From contig NZ_AP025463.1 of the NCBI RefSeq assembly GCF_024347335.1, positions 3,100,001 to 3,164,000 on the forward strand: a stretch of DNA of 64,000 nt, written 5' to 3'. Origin of the DNA: Vibrio celticus (lineage in GTDB: Bacteria > Pseudomonadota > Gammaproteobacteria > Enterobacterales > Vibrionaceae). Below the pieces are notes generated by a model that worked only from the letters and a program-made list of their open reading frames with translations, was not told where the DNA came from and ran no database searches. The position numbers and the translations under genes were made by a program. Below are positions 44,895 to 53,909 of the stretch, piece after piece. The number at the start of each line of letters is the position of its first letter. The stretch's first letter is position 1.

Positions 44895-44919
44895 TAACTT
44901 AATCCATAAGGACTGAGTT

Positions 44920-45363
44920 ATGGCTCTTATTGAACAACTCAAAGAAGAGCAAAAATTAGCGATGAAAGCCAAGGACAAACCGCGCCTTGGCACTATCCGC
45001 TTAGCTCTTTCAGCAATTAAGCAACGTGAAGTTGACGAACGGATCACTCTGAACGACGACGACATTCTTGCTGTATTAGTTAAAATGGTTAAGCAACGTC
45101 GCGATTCTGTTGCTCAATATGAATCGGCAAATCGTCAAGATCTTGCTGACGTGGAAAAAGCAGAAATTACGGTACTTGAAGGCTTTATGCCTCAACCGCT
45201 AACTGATGAAGAAGTTATTGCACTACTTGATAGCGCAATCGCCGAAGCTCAACCAGCGGGCATGCAAGACATGGGTAAAGTAATGGCTATCTTGAAACCA
45301 CAAATTCAAGGGCGTGCAGATATGGGTAAAGTTAGTGGTTTAGTTCGTTCTAAACTCGCTTAA
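44920..45363 (+). CDS. yqeY: GatB/YqeY domain protein YqeY
   Basis: This 147-residue protein has the helical YqeY domain found as the tRNA-binding tail of GatB amidotransferase; the free-standing form has no settled function. Visible segments are MKAKDKPRLGTIRLALSAIK (residues 12-31) and the C-terminal GKVMAILKPQIQGRADMGKV (about 119-138). It lies between rpsU and dnaG, where E. coli has no gene. Confidence 0.92.
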   Translation: MALIEQLKEEQKLAMKAKDKPRLGTIRLALSAIKQREVDERITLNDDDILAVLVKMVKQRRDSVAQYESANRQDLADVEKAEITVLEGFMPQPLTDEEVIALLDSAIAEAQPAGMQDMGKVMAILKPQIQGRADMGKVSGLVRSKLA

Positions 45364-45381
45364 TCCCAAATCAAATTGCAA

Positions 45382-45420
45382 CAAGCCGTGCAATCCTTCG
45401 GAACGCACGGCTTGTTTGTA
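45382..45420 (+). terminator. Internal hairpin (possible partial terminator) between yqeY and dnaG
   Basis: CAAGCCGTGC (45382-45391) and GCACGGCTTG (45405-45414) form a perfect 10-bp stem followed by TTTGT, a weak T tract. It precedes dnaG, as the internal terminator of E. coli rpsU-dnaG-rpoD does. Confidence 0.7.
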
Positions 45421-45482
45421 TCTGTAACCTATTCAAACTATTATTATCCACACTCTCAGTTAGTGCATTTTTCTAAGGTTTT

Positions 45483-47234
45483 ATGGCAGGACACATCCCG
45501 CGTAGTTTCATCGATGATCTCCTAGCGCGTCTCGACATTGTCGACATTGTGGACGCACGCGTGAAACTTAAGAAAAAAGGCAAAAACTATGGTGCATGTT
45601 GCCCATTCCACAACGAAAAGACCCCTTCTTTTAGCGTAAGCCAAGAAAAACAGTTTTATCACTGCTTTGGTTGTGGCGTACACGGTAATGCTATCGACTT
45701 CATTATGGAGTTCGAACGTCTCGATTTTGTTGAAGCTATTGAAGAGCTAGCCTCTTTCTTAGGCCTCGATGTTCCTAGAGAACAGCGCAGCGGCGAGATA
45801 TCAACAGCACCAAGAGCCAACAGCGAACAAAAACGTAACCTCTACGATTTGATGGGCGGCATCAGTAATTTTTACCGCTCTCAACTGAAAATATCAGCCA
45901 ACAAACCTGCGATTGATTACCTAAAGAATCGTGGTCTTTCGGGCGAGATTGTCCAGAAGTTTGGTATTGGTTATGTGGCCGATGAGTGGGACTTAGTTCG
46001 TAAGAACTTTGGCCAACAGAAAGAAGCCCAAGACATGCTCGTGACTGGCGGCATGCTAATTGAGAACGATAAAGGTAACCGATACGACCGATTCCGTGGA
46101 CGCGTAATGTTCCCGATTCGTGATCGTCGTGGCCGTGTGATTGGTTTTGGTGGTCGTGTATTAGAAGACGGCACACCCAAATACCTCAACTCACCAGAAA
46201 CGCCTATCTTCCATAAAGGTAAAGAGCTTTACGGCCTTTATGAAGTGCTGCAAGCCTACCGTGAACCGCCGCAAATTCTTGTGGTTGAAGGTTACATGGA
46301 TGTCGTGGCACTCGCGCAATATGGTGTCGATTACTCAGTAGCATCACTGGGCACCTCGACAACTGGCGACCACGTTCAAATGTTGTTCCGTCAGACCAGC
46401 ACTGTGGTTTGTTGTTACGATGGTGACCGAGCAGGTAAAGAGGCCGCATGGCGCGCACTAGAAAACGCACTTGAGTATCTGAAAACAGGTAACACGCTTA
46501 AGTTTCTGTTCTTGCCCGACGGTGAAGACCCAGACAGCTATATTAGAGAGCATGGCAAAGCCGCTTTTGAACAGCTAGTCCACAATGCGACGCCGCTTTC
46601 GACCTATTTGTTCGATAACCTGATTGAAATACACAAGTTAAACTTGGGAACAACCGAAGGGAAATCAGCACTGCGTGCACACGCCAGCGCCTTGATTAAC
46701 AAAATCCCTGACAGTTACTTCCAAGAATTGCTCGAAAAACTGCTCGATGAGCGAACTGGATTTGATAACCAATTGCGACGTGCGCGTGTTCATACACAGA
46801 ACCCGACACCTCAACCGCATAAAGAGCTCAAGCGCACTCCAATGCGTGAAGTTATCGCTTTGCTTATCCAAAATCCGAGCTATGCTGATATGGTACCGGA
46901 TTTATCAAGTGTCAAAGGCTTACAGTTGCCTGGACTAAGTTTATTCGTCGAAGTACTTGATAAATGCCACGCGCATCCCCATATCAACACAGGCCAATTA
47001 TTAGAGCATTGGCGACACAATAAACATGAGGCTCTTCTGTCTCGTCTCGCGAGCTGGGAAATCCCCCTCGACGAAGACAATCAAGAAGACATATTTTTAG
47101 ACTCATTGGACAATATACTTGCCCAGTGCGTTGAAAAACAAATTGAAAACCTGCAGGCCAAAGCAAGAAGCGTCGGTTTATCAGCCGAAGAAAAAAGGGA
47201 GCTACTAGCTTTAATGCTAGATCTAAAAGCGTAA
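45483..47234 (+). CDS. dnaG: DNA primase
   Basis: DnaG makes the RNA primers of replication. The 583-residue protein has an N-terminal CHC2 zinc finger (Cys40, His43, Cys61, Cys64), the RNA polymerase-like catalytic core with VVEGYMDVVAL near residues 265-275 and CCYDGDRAGKEAAWRA near 308-323 (TOPRIM acidic residues), then a helical DnaB-binding C-terminal domain (about 435-583). The ribosome site is weak (CTAAGGTTTT), consistent with low expression known for dnaG. Confidence 0.97.
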   Translation: MAGHIPRSFIDDLLARLDIVDIVDARVKLKKKGKNYGACCPFHNEKTPSFSVSQEKQFYHCFGCGVHGNAIDFIMEFERLDFVEAIEELASFLGLDVPREQRSGEISTAPRANSEQKRNLYDLMGGISNFYRSQLKISANKPAIDYLKNRGLSGEIVQKFGIGYVADEWDLVRKNFGQQKEAQDMLVTGGMLIENDKGNRYDRFRGRVMFPIRDRRGRVIGFGGRVLEDGTPKYLNSPETPIFHKGKELYGLYEVLQAYREPPQILVVEGYMDVVALAQYGVDYSVASLGTSTTGDHVQMLFRQTSTVVCCYDGDRAGKEAAWRALENALEYLKTGNTLKFLFLPDGEDPDSYIREHGKAAFEQLVHNATPLSTYLFDNLIEIHKLNLGTTEGKSALRAHASALINKIPDSYFQELLEKLLDERTGFDNQLRRARVHTQNPTPQPHKELKRTPMREVIALLIQNPSYADMVPDLSSVKGLQLPGLSLFVEVLDKCHAHPHINTGQLLEHWRHNKHEALLSRLASWEIPLDEDNQEDIFLDSLDNILAQCVEKQIENLQAKARSVGLSAEEKRELLALMLDLKA

Positions 47235-47333
47235 CCCTGTTTGATTAGTCAGCATTTAATAAATTTGTTAACATAATTGGTTTGCATTTGAGAATGCAAC
47301 GTCCTTCACCAGACCTGAAGTTGGATATCATCT

Positions 47334-49178
47334 ATGGATCAAAATCCGCAGTCACAGCTTAAATTACTTGTTATTAAAGGCAAGGAACAAGGCTATCTGA
47401 CCTACGCCGAAGTAAACGACCACCTACCTGCAGAAATCGTGGATTCTGAACAGGTAGAAGACATCATTCAAATGATCAACGACATGGGTATCAAGGTAGT
47501 TGAAACTGCACCTGATGCTGATGATCTAGCTCTTAATGATGACGATGCCAATATAGATGAAGATGCAGCTGAAGCTGCTGCTGCTGCGCTTTCAAGCGTA
47601 GAGAGCGAGATTGGCCGTACTACTGACCCTGTTCGTATGTACATGCGTGAAATGGGCACAGTTGAGCTACTGACTCGTGAAGGCGAGATCGACATTGCGA
47701 AGCGTATTGAAGATGGTATCAATACAGTTCAACTATCGGTTGCTGAGTACCCTGGCACTATTCCATACATCTTGGAACAGTTTGACCGCGTACAAGCAGA
47801 AGAGATTCGCTTAACAGACCTAATCAATGGCTTTGTTGACCCTGACGACGATGGCACAGCTGCGCCAACGGCGACTCACATCGGTTCAGAACTTGCTGAA
47901 ACTGATCTGGAAGACGAAGACAAAGAAGAAGCTGAAGACGACGAGGAAGAGGAAGAAGAAGATACAGGTATCGATCCTGAGCTTGCTCTTGAGAAGTTCA
48001 CAGCGCTTCGCACTAGCTACCAGAACCGTCAGCTAGCGATCAACGAGTACGGCCATGAAAGCCCGAAAGCAATGCTTGCAACAACAATGATGCAAGACGT
48101 ATTCAAAGAGTTCCGTCTAACACCAAAACAGTTTGATTACCTAGTAAACGAACTGCGTAACTCTATGGATCGCGTACGTACTCAAGAACGTCTAATCATG
48201 CGTCAAACGGTTGAGTACGGCAAAATGCCGAAGAAATCTTTCATTGCTCTATTTACTGGCAACGAATCTAGCGAAGCATGGTTGGATGAAGTTCTTGCTT
48301 CAGACAAGCCATACGCAGAAAAGATCAAACGTAACGAGCACGACATCCGTCGCTCTATCCAAAAACTGGATATGATCGAACGTGAAACGTCTCTTACTGT
48401 TCAAAGCATCAAAGATATCAGCCGTCGTATGTCTATCGGTGAAGCGAAAGCTCGTCGTGCGAAGAAAGAAATGGTTGAAGCGAACTTACGTCTAGTAATC
48501 TCGATTGCTAAGAAGTACACAAACCGTGGTCTACAATTCCTGGATCTAATCCAAGAAGGTAACATCGGTCTGATGAAAGCGGTAGATAAGTTTGAATACC
48601 GTCGTGGTTACAAGTTCTCTACTTACGCTACTTGGTGGATCCGTCAAGCAATCACTCGTTCGATTGCCGACCAAGCTCGTACTATCCGTATTCCGGTTCA
48701 CATGATCGAAACGATCAACAAACTAAACCGTATCTCTCGTCAAATGCTACAAGAGATGGGTCGTGAACCACTTCCGGAAGAACTGGCTGAACGCATGCAA
48801 ATGCCTGAAGACAAGATCCGTAAAGTACTGAAAATCGCTAAAGAGCCAATCTCAATGGAGACACCAATCGGTGACGACGAAGATTCGCACCTAGGTGATT
48901 TCATCGAGGATACAACGCTAGAACTACCTTTAGACTCTGCAACGGCAACAAGCCTACGCGGCGCAACTAAAGACGTTCTTGCTGGCCTAACGCCTCGTGA
49001 AGCTAAAGTACTGCGTATGCGTTTCGGTATCGACATGAACACTGACCACACTCTTGAAGAAGTGGGCAAGCAGTTCGACGTAACTCGTGAACGTATCCGT
49101 CAGATCGAAGCAAAAGCACTGCGTAAACTTCGTCACCCAAGCCGCTCAGAAACTCTGCGTAGCTTCCTAGACGAGTAA
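47334..49178 (+). CDS. rpoD: RNA polymerase sigma-70 factor RpoD
   Basis: RpoD is the principal sigma factor. The 614-residue protein has region 1.1 at the N-terminus, region 1.2 (DPVRMYMREMGTVELLTREGE near residues 98-118), a large non-conserved region with a very acidic stretch around 187-214, region 2 (LVISIAKKYTNRGLQFLDLIQEGNIG and YKFSTYATWWIRQAITRSI), region 3, and region 4 (HTLEEVGKQFDVTRERIRQIEAKALRKLRHP). It is the last gene of the operon. Confidence 0.98.
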   Translation: MDQNPQSQLKLLVIKGKEQGYLTYAEVNDHLPAEIVDSEQVEDIIQMINDMGIKVVETAPDADDLALNDDDANIDEDAAEAAAAALSSVESEIGRTTDPVRMYMREMGTVELLTREGEIDIAKRIEDGINTVQLSVAEYPGTIPYILEQFDRVQAEEIRLTDLINGFVDPDDDGTAAPTATHIGSELAETDLEDEDKEEAEDDEEEEEEDTGIDPELALEKFTALRTSYQNRQLAINEYGHESPKAMLATTMMQDVFKEFRLTPKQFDYLVNELRNSMDRVRTQERLIMRQTVEYGKMPKKSFIALFTGNESSEAWLDEVLASDKPYAEKIKRNEHDIRRSIQKLDMIERETSLTVQSIKDISRRMSIGEAKARRAKKEMVEANLRLVISIAKKYTNRGLQFLDLIQEGNIGLMKAVDKFEYRRGYKFSTYATWWIRQAITRSIADQARTIRIPVHMIETINKLNRISRQMLQEMGREPLPEELAERMQMPEDKIRKVLKIAKEPISMETPIGDDEDSHLGDFIEDTTLELPLDSATATSLRGATKDVLAGLTPREAKVLRMRFGIDMNTDHTLEEVGKQFDVTRERIRQIEAKALRKLRHPSRSETLRSFLDE

Positions 49179-49219
49179 TCACACGCTTTAGTGTGGTTAG
49201 CTTTTAAGCATAAATAAGA

Positions 49220-49249
49220 AAAGGTGAGCGTTGGCTCACCTTTTTTTTA
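49220..49249 (+). terminator. Terminator after rpoD
   Basis: AAAGGTGAGC and GCTCACCTTT pair around a 4-nt loop, followed by a run of T. Confidence 0.93.
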
Positions 49250-49301
49250 TCCGTATGATTTAAGTGGCTAAGATGTAAGCGGAATTGCCCCTTATAGTGT
49301 C

Positions 49302-49330
49302 TAGACACCACTGAATGCTTCCCCTATAAT
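49302..49330 (+). promoter_or_regulatory. Promoter of the tRNA-Ile2 gene
   Basis: TAGACA (49302-49307) and TATAAT (49325-49330) are 17 bp apart, followed by a C-rich discriminator region. The same -35 hexamer and spacing occur at rnpB. Confidence 0.8.
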
Positions 49331-49341
49331 CTATGCCCTAC

Positions 49342-49417
49342 GGCCCCTTAGCTCAGTGGTTAGAGCGCACGACTCATAATCGTTCGGTCCCCAGTTCAAA
49401 TCTGGGAGGGGCCACCA
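49342..49417 (+). tRNA. ileX: tRNA-Ile2 with CAU anticodon (lysidine-modified type)
   Basis: This 76-nt tRNA has CCA encoded. The acceptor GGCCCCT pairs with AGGGGCC, the anticodon loop is CTCATAA with CAT at 49374-49376, and the T-loop is GTTCAAATC. CAU would read as Met, but the sequence closely resembles E. coli ileX, which lies downstream of rpoD there too; TilS would convert C34 to lysidine so that it reads AUA. The Ile2 identity is inferred from sequence and synteny. Confidence 0.88.
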
Positions 49418-49423
49418 AATTAG

Positions 49424-49462
49424 AAAAGCCAGAACAGTTCACGCTGCTCTGGCTTTTTGCTT
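49424..49462 (+). terminator. Terminator after tRNA-Ile2
   Basis: AAAAGCCAGA and TCTGGCTTTTT form the outer stem of a long hairpin with a T-rich 3' side. Confidence 0.88.
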
Positions 49463-49620
49463 TTCTGGTTCAGTACCAATCACTCCCTACACTTCTTAAC
49501 CAAAACGAATTGTCCCGCACACAATTCCAATTGCCTCTCTGTGACTAAACATGCTTTTCTTTTATAAAAAAATCGGCAATATGAGAGTACACAAATCGCT
49601 CAATAGTTCAGGGAAGACTC

Positions 49621-50889
49621 ATGAAAGACGAAACACTCTCGATTCACTTCGGTTACGACACTGATCCAACAACCAAATCCGTTGCCACTCCTATTTATCA
49701 AACCGTCGCGTACGAATTCGATGACGCACAACACGGCGCCGACCTCTTCAACCTTGCGGTGCCAGGCAATATCTACACTCGCATAATGAACCCAACCAAT
49801 GATGTGTTAGAAAAACGCATGGCAGCCTTAGAAGGGGGGATTGCAGGCTTAGTCGTGAGTGCAGGCAGTGCTGCGATTAACTACGCGATTCAAACCTTGG
49901 CACAAATCGGGGACAACATTGTTTCAACGCCTCAACTTTACGGTGGCACATACACCCTATTTGCTCACATGCTACCAAACCAAGGGATTGAAGTTCGCTT
50001 TGCTAAAGACGACAAACCAGAAAGCTTAGCGGCACTGATCGATGAAAAAACCAAGGCGGTTTACTGTGAAAGTATTGGTAACCCTGCTGGCAATATCATC
50101 GACTTAGAACGTGTTGCAGAACTTGCCCACGCACAAGGTGTGCCTGTGATTGTTGATAACACGGTGGCGACGCCTGTGCTGTGTAAACCTATCGATTTTG
50201 GAGCCGACATAGTGGTGCACTCACTAACCAAATACGTGGGTGGTCACGGTACAACGTTAGGTGGCGTGATTGTCGATTCAGGCAAATTCCCATGGGCACA
50301 ACACAAAGACCGCTTCCCTGTATTTAATCAGCCAGAACCCTCTTACCATGGTGTGGTTTATACCGAGGCCTTTGGTGAGGCTGCGTTTATTGGTCGTGCT
50401 AGAACGGTTCCCCTGCGTAATACAGGTGCAGCACTGTCACCAATGAATGCTTTCATGTTGATGCAAGGTTTGGAGACGTTGTCGCTGCGTATGGAGCGAC
50501 ACACAGAGAACGCCTTGAAAGTAGCAGAATACCTAAAACAACACGAGAAAGTCAGCTGGGTAAGTTACGCTGGCCTGCCTGATTCGGAATTCTACCCACT
50601 CGCTGAAAAGTACATGCAAGGTAAGCCATCGGCTATTCTATCTTTTGGCTTAAAAGACGGTTATGAAGCCGGTGTTCGTTTTTATGATGCACTGCAAATC
50701 TTCAAGCGTCTGGTTAACATTGGCGATGCGAAATCTCTCGCTTGTCACCCAGCTTCGACGACACACCGTCAACTAAGCGAAGCTGAGCAGAAACAAGCGG
50801 GAGTGTCACCAGAGATGATTCGCCTATCAGTAGGTATCGAGCACATCGACGATATCTTGGCTGACCTAGAGCAAGCACTTACCGCTTAA
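49621..50889 (+). CDS. O-acetylhomoserine/O-acetylserine sulfhydrylase family, PLP-dependent
   Basis: This is a Cys/Met-metabolism PLP enzyme of 422 residues. The PLP lysine is Lys204 in HSLTKYVGGHG, with YTRIMNPTND (near 52-61), SAGSAAINYAIQT (near 80-92) and the VDNTVATP segment (178-185). The length and the FPVFNQPEPSYHGVVY insertion favour the MetY-type sulfhydrylase over cystathionine synthase or methionine gamma-lyase. No met operator or riboswitch is evident upstream. It stands alone between the Ile2 tRNA and glmS. Confidence 0.88.
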   Translation: MKDETLSIHFGYDTDPTTKSVATPIYQTVAYEFDDAQHGADLFNLAVPGNIYTRIMNPTNDVLEKRMAALEGGIAGLVVSAGSAAINYAIQTLAQIGDNIVSTPQLYGGTYTLFAHMLPNQGIEVRFAKDDKPESLAALIDEKTKAVYCESIGNPAGNIIDLERVAELAHAQGVPVIVDNTVATPVLCKPIDFGADIVVHSLTKYVGGHGTTLGGVIVDSGKFPWAQHKDRFPVFNQPEPSYHGVVYTEAFGEAAFIGRARTVPLRNTGAALSPMNAFMLMQGLETLSLRMERHTENALKVAEYLKQHEKVSWVSYAGLPDSEFYPLAEKYMQGKPSAILSFGLKDGYEAGVRFYDALQIFKRLVNIGDAKSLACHPASTTHRQLSEAEQKQAGVSPEMIRLSVGIEHIDDILADLEQALTA

Positions 50890-50938
50890 TGACGCTAGAG
50901 CTAGCTCTAACACTGATCGTTAACTAACAGACATAAAA

Positions 50939-50965
50939 AAGCCCATCACAGGATGGGCTTCTTAT
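50939..50965. terminator. Bidirectional terminator between the sulfhydrylase gene and glmS
   Basis: AAGCCCATC and GATGGGCTT pair around ACAG, with an A run on the left and T-rich sequence on the right. A separate 14-bp palindrome TAGAGCTAGCTCTA lies at 50896-50909. Confidence 0.85.
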
Positions 50966-50991
50966 TATCTATATCTTAGATAAGCTATCGA

Positions 50992-52824
50992 TTACTCAAC
51001 CGTAACCGCTTTCGCAAGGTTACGAGGTTGGTCAACATCGGTACCCTTGATTAGCGCTACGTGGTAAGACAGCAACTGCATCGGTACTGTGTAGTAGATA
51101 GGTGCTGTTACTTCATTTACGTGAGGCATCTTGATGATCTTCATGTTCTCATCGCTTTCAAAGCCAGCGTCTTGGTCTGCGAATACATAAAGTAGACCGC
51201 CACGAGCACGTACTTCTTCAACGTTCGATTTCAGCTTCTCTAGCAAGTCGTTGCTTGGTGCAATAACGACTACAGGCATATCTGCATCGATAAGAGCCAA
51301 AGGACCGTGCTTCAGCTCACCAGCCGCGTATGCTTCTGCGTGGATGTAAGAGATCTCTTTCAGTTTAAGAGACGCTTCCATCGCGATTGGGTAGAACTCA
51401 CCACGACCCAAGAACAGTGTGTGATGCTTATCAGCAAAATCAGGTGCTAGCGCTTCGATCTCTTTATCAAACGCTAATGCTTTCTCGATATCAGCAGGCA
51501 GTTGGTGAAGTGCTTGAACGATTTCCGCTTCTTTCTCTTCATTGATGCGACCTTGTAGACGACCAATTGACGTTACCATCATCAGCATTGCTGCTAGTTG
51601 AGTTGTGAAAGCTTTAGTAGAAGCAACACCGATCTCTGTTCCTGCGCGAGTCATGAAGGCAAAATCAGATTCACGAACCAGCGAAGAACCTGCAACGTTA
51701 CAGATGGTCATTGCTGACATGTAACCCTTCTCTTTTGCAAGACGAAGTGCAGCAAGCGTATCAGCCGTTTCACCAGACTGAGACAGAGTCACCAATAGGC
51801 TGTTCGGACGAACAACGAAATCACGGTAACGGAATTCAGAAGCAATCTCTACGTCACAGCTTACGCCAGCTAGAGATTCAAACCAGTAACGCGCAGCCAT
51901 GCCTGAGTTGTAAGACGTACCACATGCGATGATCTGCACGTGTTCAACCTTGCTTAGGATCTCTTCAGCTTTAACGCCGATCGCGTTAGTGATAACCGAA
52001 GTGTCAGAGATACGGCCTTCCATTGTATTGATCAGCGCTGTTGGCTGCTCGAAGATCTCTTTCTGCATGAAGTGGCGGTATTGACCTTTGTCACCAGCGT
52101 CATGTTCAGCGTTTGATTCAACGATTTCACGCTCAACACGCTCGCCCGCGACATCAAATACAGTAACATCACGACGAGTCACCTCAGCAACATCACCTTC
52201 TTCTAGGTACATGAAGCGACGAGTTACGCTCAGTAGCGCCAGTTGGTCAGAAGCAAGGAAGTTCTCACCGACACCAAAACCGATAACGATTGGGCTACCA
52301 GAACGAGCCACAACAATACGGCTAGGATCTTTGCGATCAACCGCAACCGTGCCGTACGCACCGTCTAATTGTTTTGCTGTTTTCTGTAGTGCTTCAACCA
52401 AAGAAGCTGAAGTGCGAAGTTCCCACTCAACTAGGTGAGCGATAACTTCTGTATCCGTTTGTGAAGTAAATACGTAACCACGCTCTTGCAGCATAGCGCG
52501 CAGTGCTTCGTGGTTTTCGATAATGCCATTGTGTACAACAGCGATATCACCAGACATGTGTGGGTGTGCGTTCGCTTCAGATGGCTCACCATGTGTCGCC
52601 CAACGTGTATGAGCGATACCTGTACCGCCAATCACTTGTTGCTCTTCTACTGCGTCAGCTAGCTCTTGTACTTTACCTAGGCGGCGTACACGAGTTAGGT
52701 TAGATTCAGTATCGACTACAGCGACACCAGCTGAATCGTAGCCACGGTATTCTAGACGACGAAGGCCTTCTACTAAAATTTCAGCTACATCACGCTGTGC
52801 TACTGCACCAACAATTCCACACAT
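50992..52824 (-). CDS. glmS: Glucosamine-fructose-6-phosphate aminotransferase GlmS
   Basis: GlmS makes glucosamine-6-phosphate from fructose-6-phosphate and glutamine, the entry to amino-sugar and cell wall synthesis. The 610-residue protein begins MCGIVGAVAQ, with Cys2 the glutaminase nucleophile after Met removal, then RGYDSAGVAV and THGEPSEANAHPH. Two SIS domains form the isomerase half (CGTSYNSGMAARYWFE; TLSQSGETADTLAALR). The C-terminus DQPRNLAKAVTVE is canonical. TGGAGTGA is a good ribosome site. The preceding gene on the strand is a DeoR regulator. Confidence 0.97.
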   Translation of the reverse strand: MCGIVGAVAQRDVAEILVEGLRRLEYRGYDSAGVAVVDTESNLTRVRRLGKVQELADAVEEQQVIGGTGIAHTRWATHGEPSEANAHPHMSGDIAVVHNGIIENHEALRAMLQERGYVFTSQTDTEVIAHLVEWELRTSASLVEALQKTAKQLDGAYGTVAVDRKDPSRIVVARSGSPIVIGFGVGENFLASDQLALLSVTRRFMYLEEGDVAEVTRRDVTVFDVAGERVEREIVESNAEHDAGDKGQYRHFMQKEIFEQPTALINTMEGRISDTSVITNAIGVKAEEILSKVEHVQIIACGTSYNSGMAARYWFESLAGVSCDVEIASEFRYRDFVVRPNSLLVTLSQSGETADTLAALRLAKEKGYMSAMTICNVAGSSLVRESDFAFMTRAGTEIGVASTKAFTTQLAAMLMMVTSIGRLQGRINEEKEAEIVQALHQLPADIEKALAFDKEIEALAPDFADKHHTLFLGRGEFYPIAMEASLKLKEISYIHAEAYAAGELKHGPLALIDADMPVVVIAPSNDLLEKLKSNVEEVRARGGLLYVFADQDAGFESDENMKIIKMPHVNEVTAPIYYTVPMQLLSYHVALIKGTDVDQPRNLAKAVTVE

Positions 52825-52876
52825 AGTTTCACTCCATCAATTTTGTTTTATTCCTATTGGCAGCAAGCAAAGGCCA

Positions 52877-52892
52877 GATCTTCATTAAGATC
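52877..52892 (-). promoter_or_regulatory. Small hairpin in the glmS leader
   Basis: GATCTT and AAGATC form a perfect 6-bp stem around a 4-nt loop, about 50-70 nt before the glmS start. Whether it takes part in regulation is unknown. Confidence 0.35.
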
Positions 52893-52931
52893 AATTATAG
52901 GAAGGTAAATGCATAATATTTAAATTTGTTT

Positions 52932-53702
52932 TTACGCTGGATCGGTCAGGATCACTCGAACATCATGTGATTCGATACTTGCTTTGGATTCTTCGCCTAA
53001 GTCTGTATCGGTAATTAAGATGTCAATGTGTTCCCATGCCAGCTCTAAGTTCGGGATCTTTCGTCCCACTTTTTCCGACTCAACCATCACGATCACTTCT
53101 CGTGACACTTCAGCCATTACTTTGCTCAGGCCAACCAGTTCGTTAAACGTGGTTGTGCCTCTATCGAGGTCGATACCATCGGCCCCAATAAATAGTTGGT
53201 CAAAATCGTAAGCGCGAAGCACCGACTCTGCGACTTTGCCTTGGAAAGAGTCCGAATGGGTATCCCAAGTGCCGCCAGTCATTAATAACGTCGGCTCACT
53301 TTCAAGCTCATTAAGCGCATTAGCGACGTGCAATGAGTTGGTCATCACAACCAAACCACGCTTAGCATTAAGCTGCTGAATTAGGGCACCGGTAGTACTG
53401 CCACTATCGATCACGATACGGTTATGGTCGCGAATTAAATCTGCAGCGGCTTTTGCCAATGAAACCTTTCGAGTCGAAACTTGTTGACCCAGTTCTTCGT
53501 TGACAACCTCTTTCGGTAACGAAATCGCACCACCATAACGGCGTAAAAGCTGACCGTTTTTCTCTAAAGACGCCAAGTCCTTTCTAATAGTGACCTCTGA
53601 GGTTTCGAACTTAGCGGATAATTCATCAACACTAACCTCCCCTTTTTCATTCACTAGGTTAGAAATTGCATGTCTTCTAAGCTGGGTGTTTCGTTTCGAC
53701 AT
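52932..53702 (-). CDS. DeoR family transcriptional regulator upstream of glmS
   Basis: This is a 256-residue DeoR-type repressor: N-terminal winged helix (RRHAISNLVNEKGEVSVDEL, ETSEVTIRKDLASLEKNGQLLRRYGGA, about 9-60) and C-terminal sugar-phosphate-binding domain (about 75-235, DSGSTTGALIQQL, FIGADGIDLDRGTT). Members respond to phosphosugars; the position 107 nt before glmS in the same direction suggests control of amino-sugar synthesis, which is inference. Its own promoter contains TTTC/GAAA dyads. Confidence 0.9.
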   Translation of the reverse strand: MSKRNTQLRRHAISNLVNEKGEVSVDELSAKFETSEVTIRKDLASLEKNGQLLRRYGGAISLPKEVVNEELGQQVSTRKVSLAKAAADLIRDHNRIVIDSGSTTGALIQQLNAKRGLVVMTNSLHVANALNELESEPTLLMTGGTWDTHSDSFQGKVAESVLRAYDFDQLFIGADGIDLDRGTTTFNELVGLSKVMAEVSREVIVMVESEKVGRKIPNLELAWEHIDILITDTDLGEESKASIESHDVRVILTDPA

Positions 53703-53719
53703 TTAAAAAAGGCCATTAA

Positions 53720-53755
53720 GTTTCGATGTGAAACATATTATAGTTACAACGAAAC
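53720..53755 (-). promoter_or_regulatory. Promoter and candidate operator of the DeoR-type gene
   Basis: On the minus strand a TATAAT box (53737-53742) lies between GTTTCG (53720-53725) and CGAAAC (53750-53755). A tighter dyad TTTC-N5-GAAA is at 53721-53733. DeoR-family operators often use TTTCG/CGAAA elements, so autoregulation is plausible. Confidence 0.5.
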
Positions 53756-53909
53756 TATTTAGTCCATTTATTTTGATCCAAAAAATTAATAAATAGCGAT
53801 AAAACCTTGTCCTAAGACAATTGTTAAGCAGTGATATTGAACTCATTAGGTGGTAGAATCCGCACCCGAAAAGAAAAAAAATTACAAAACTGACTGTTAT
53901 TTTTTTGCA

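Noticed and set aside
49342..49417. Elongator tRNA-Met
   Set aside because: The anticodon is CAU, but acceptor and arm sequences and the location after rpoD match the Ile2 tRNA.
49540..49620. MetJ operator or SAM riboswitch before the sulfhydrylase gene
   Set aside because: No tandem AGACGTCT-like boxes or riboswitch core were visible.
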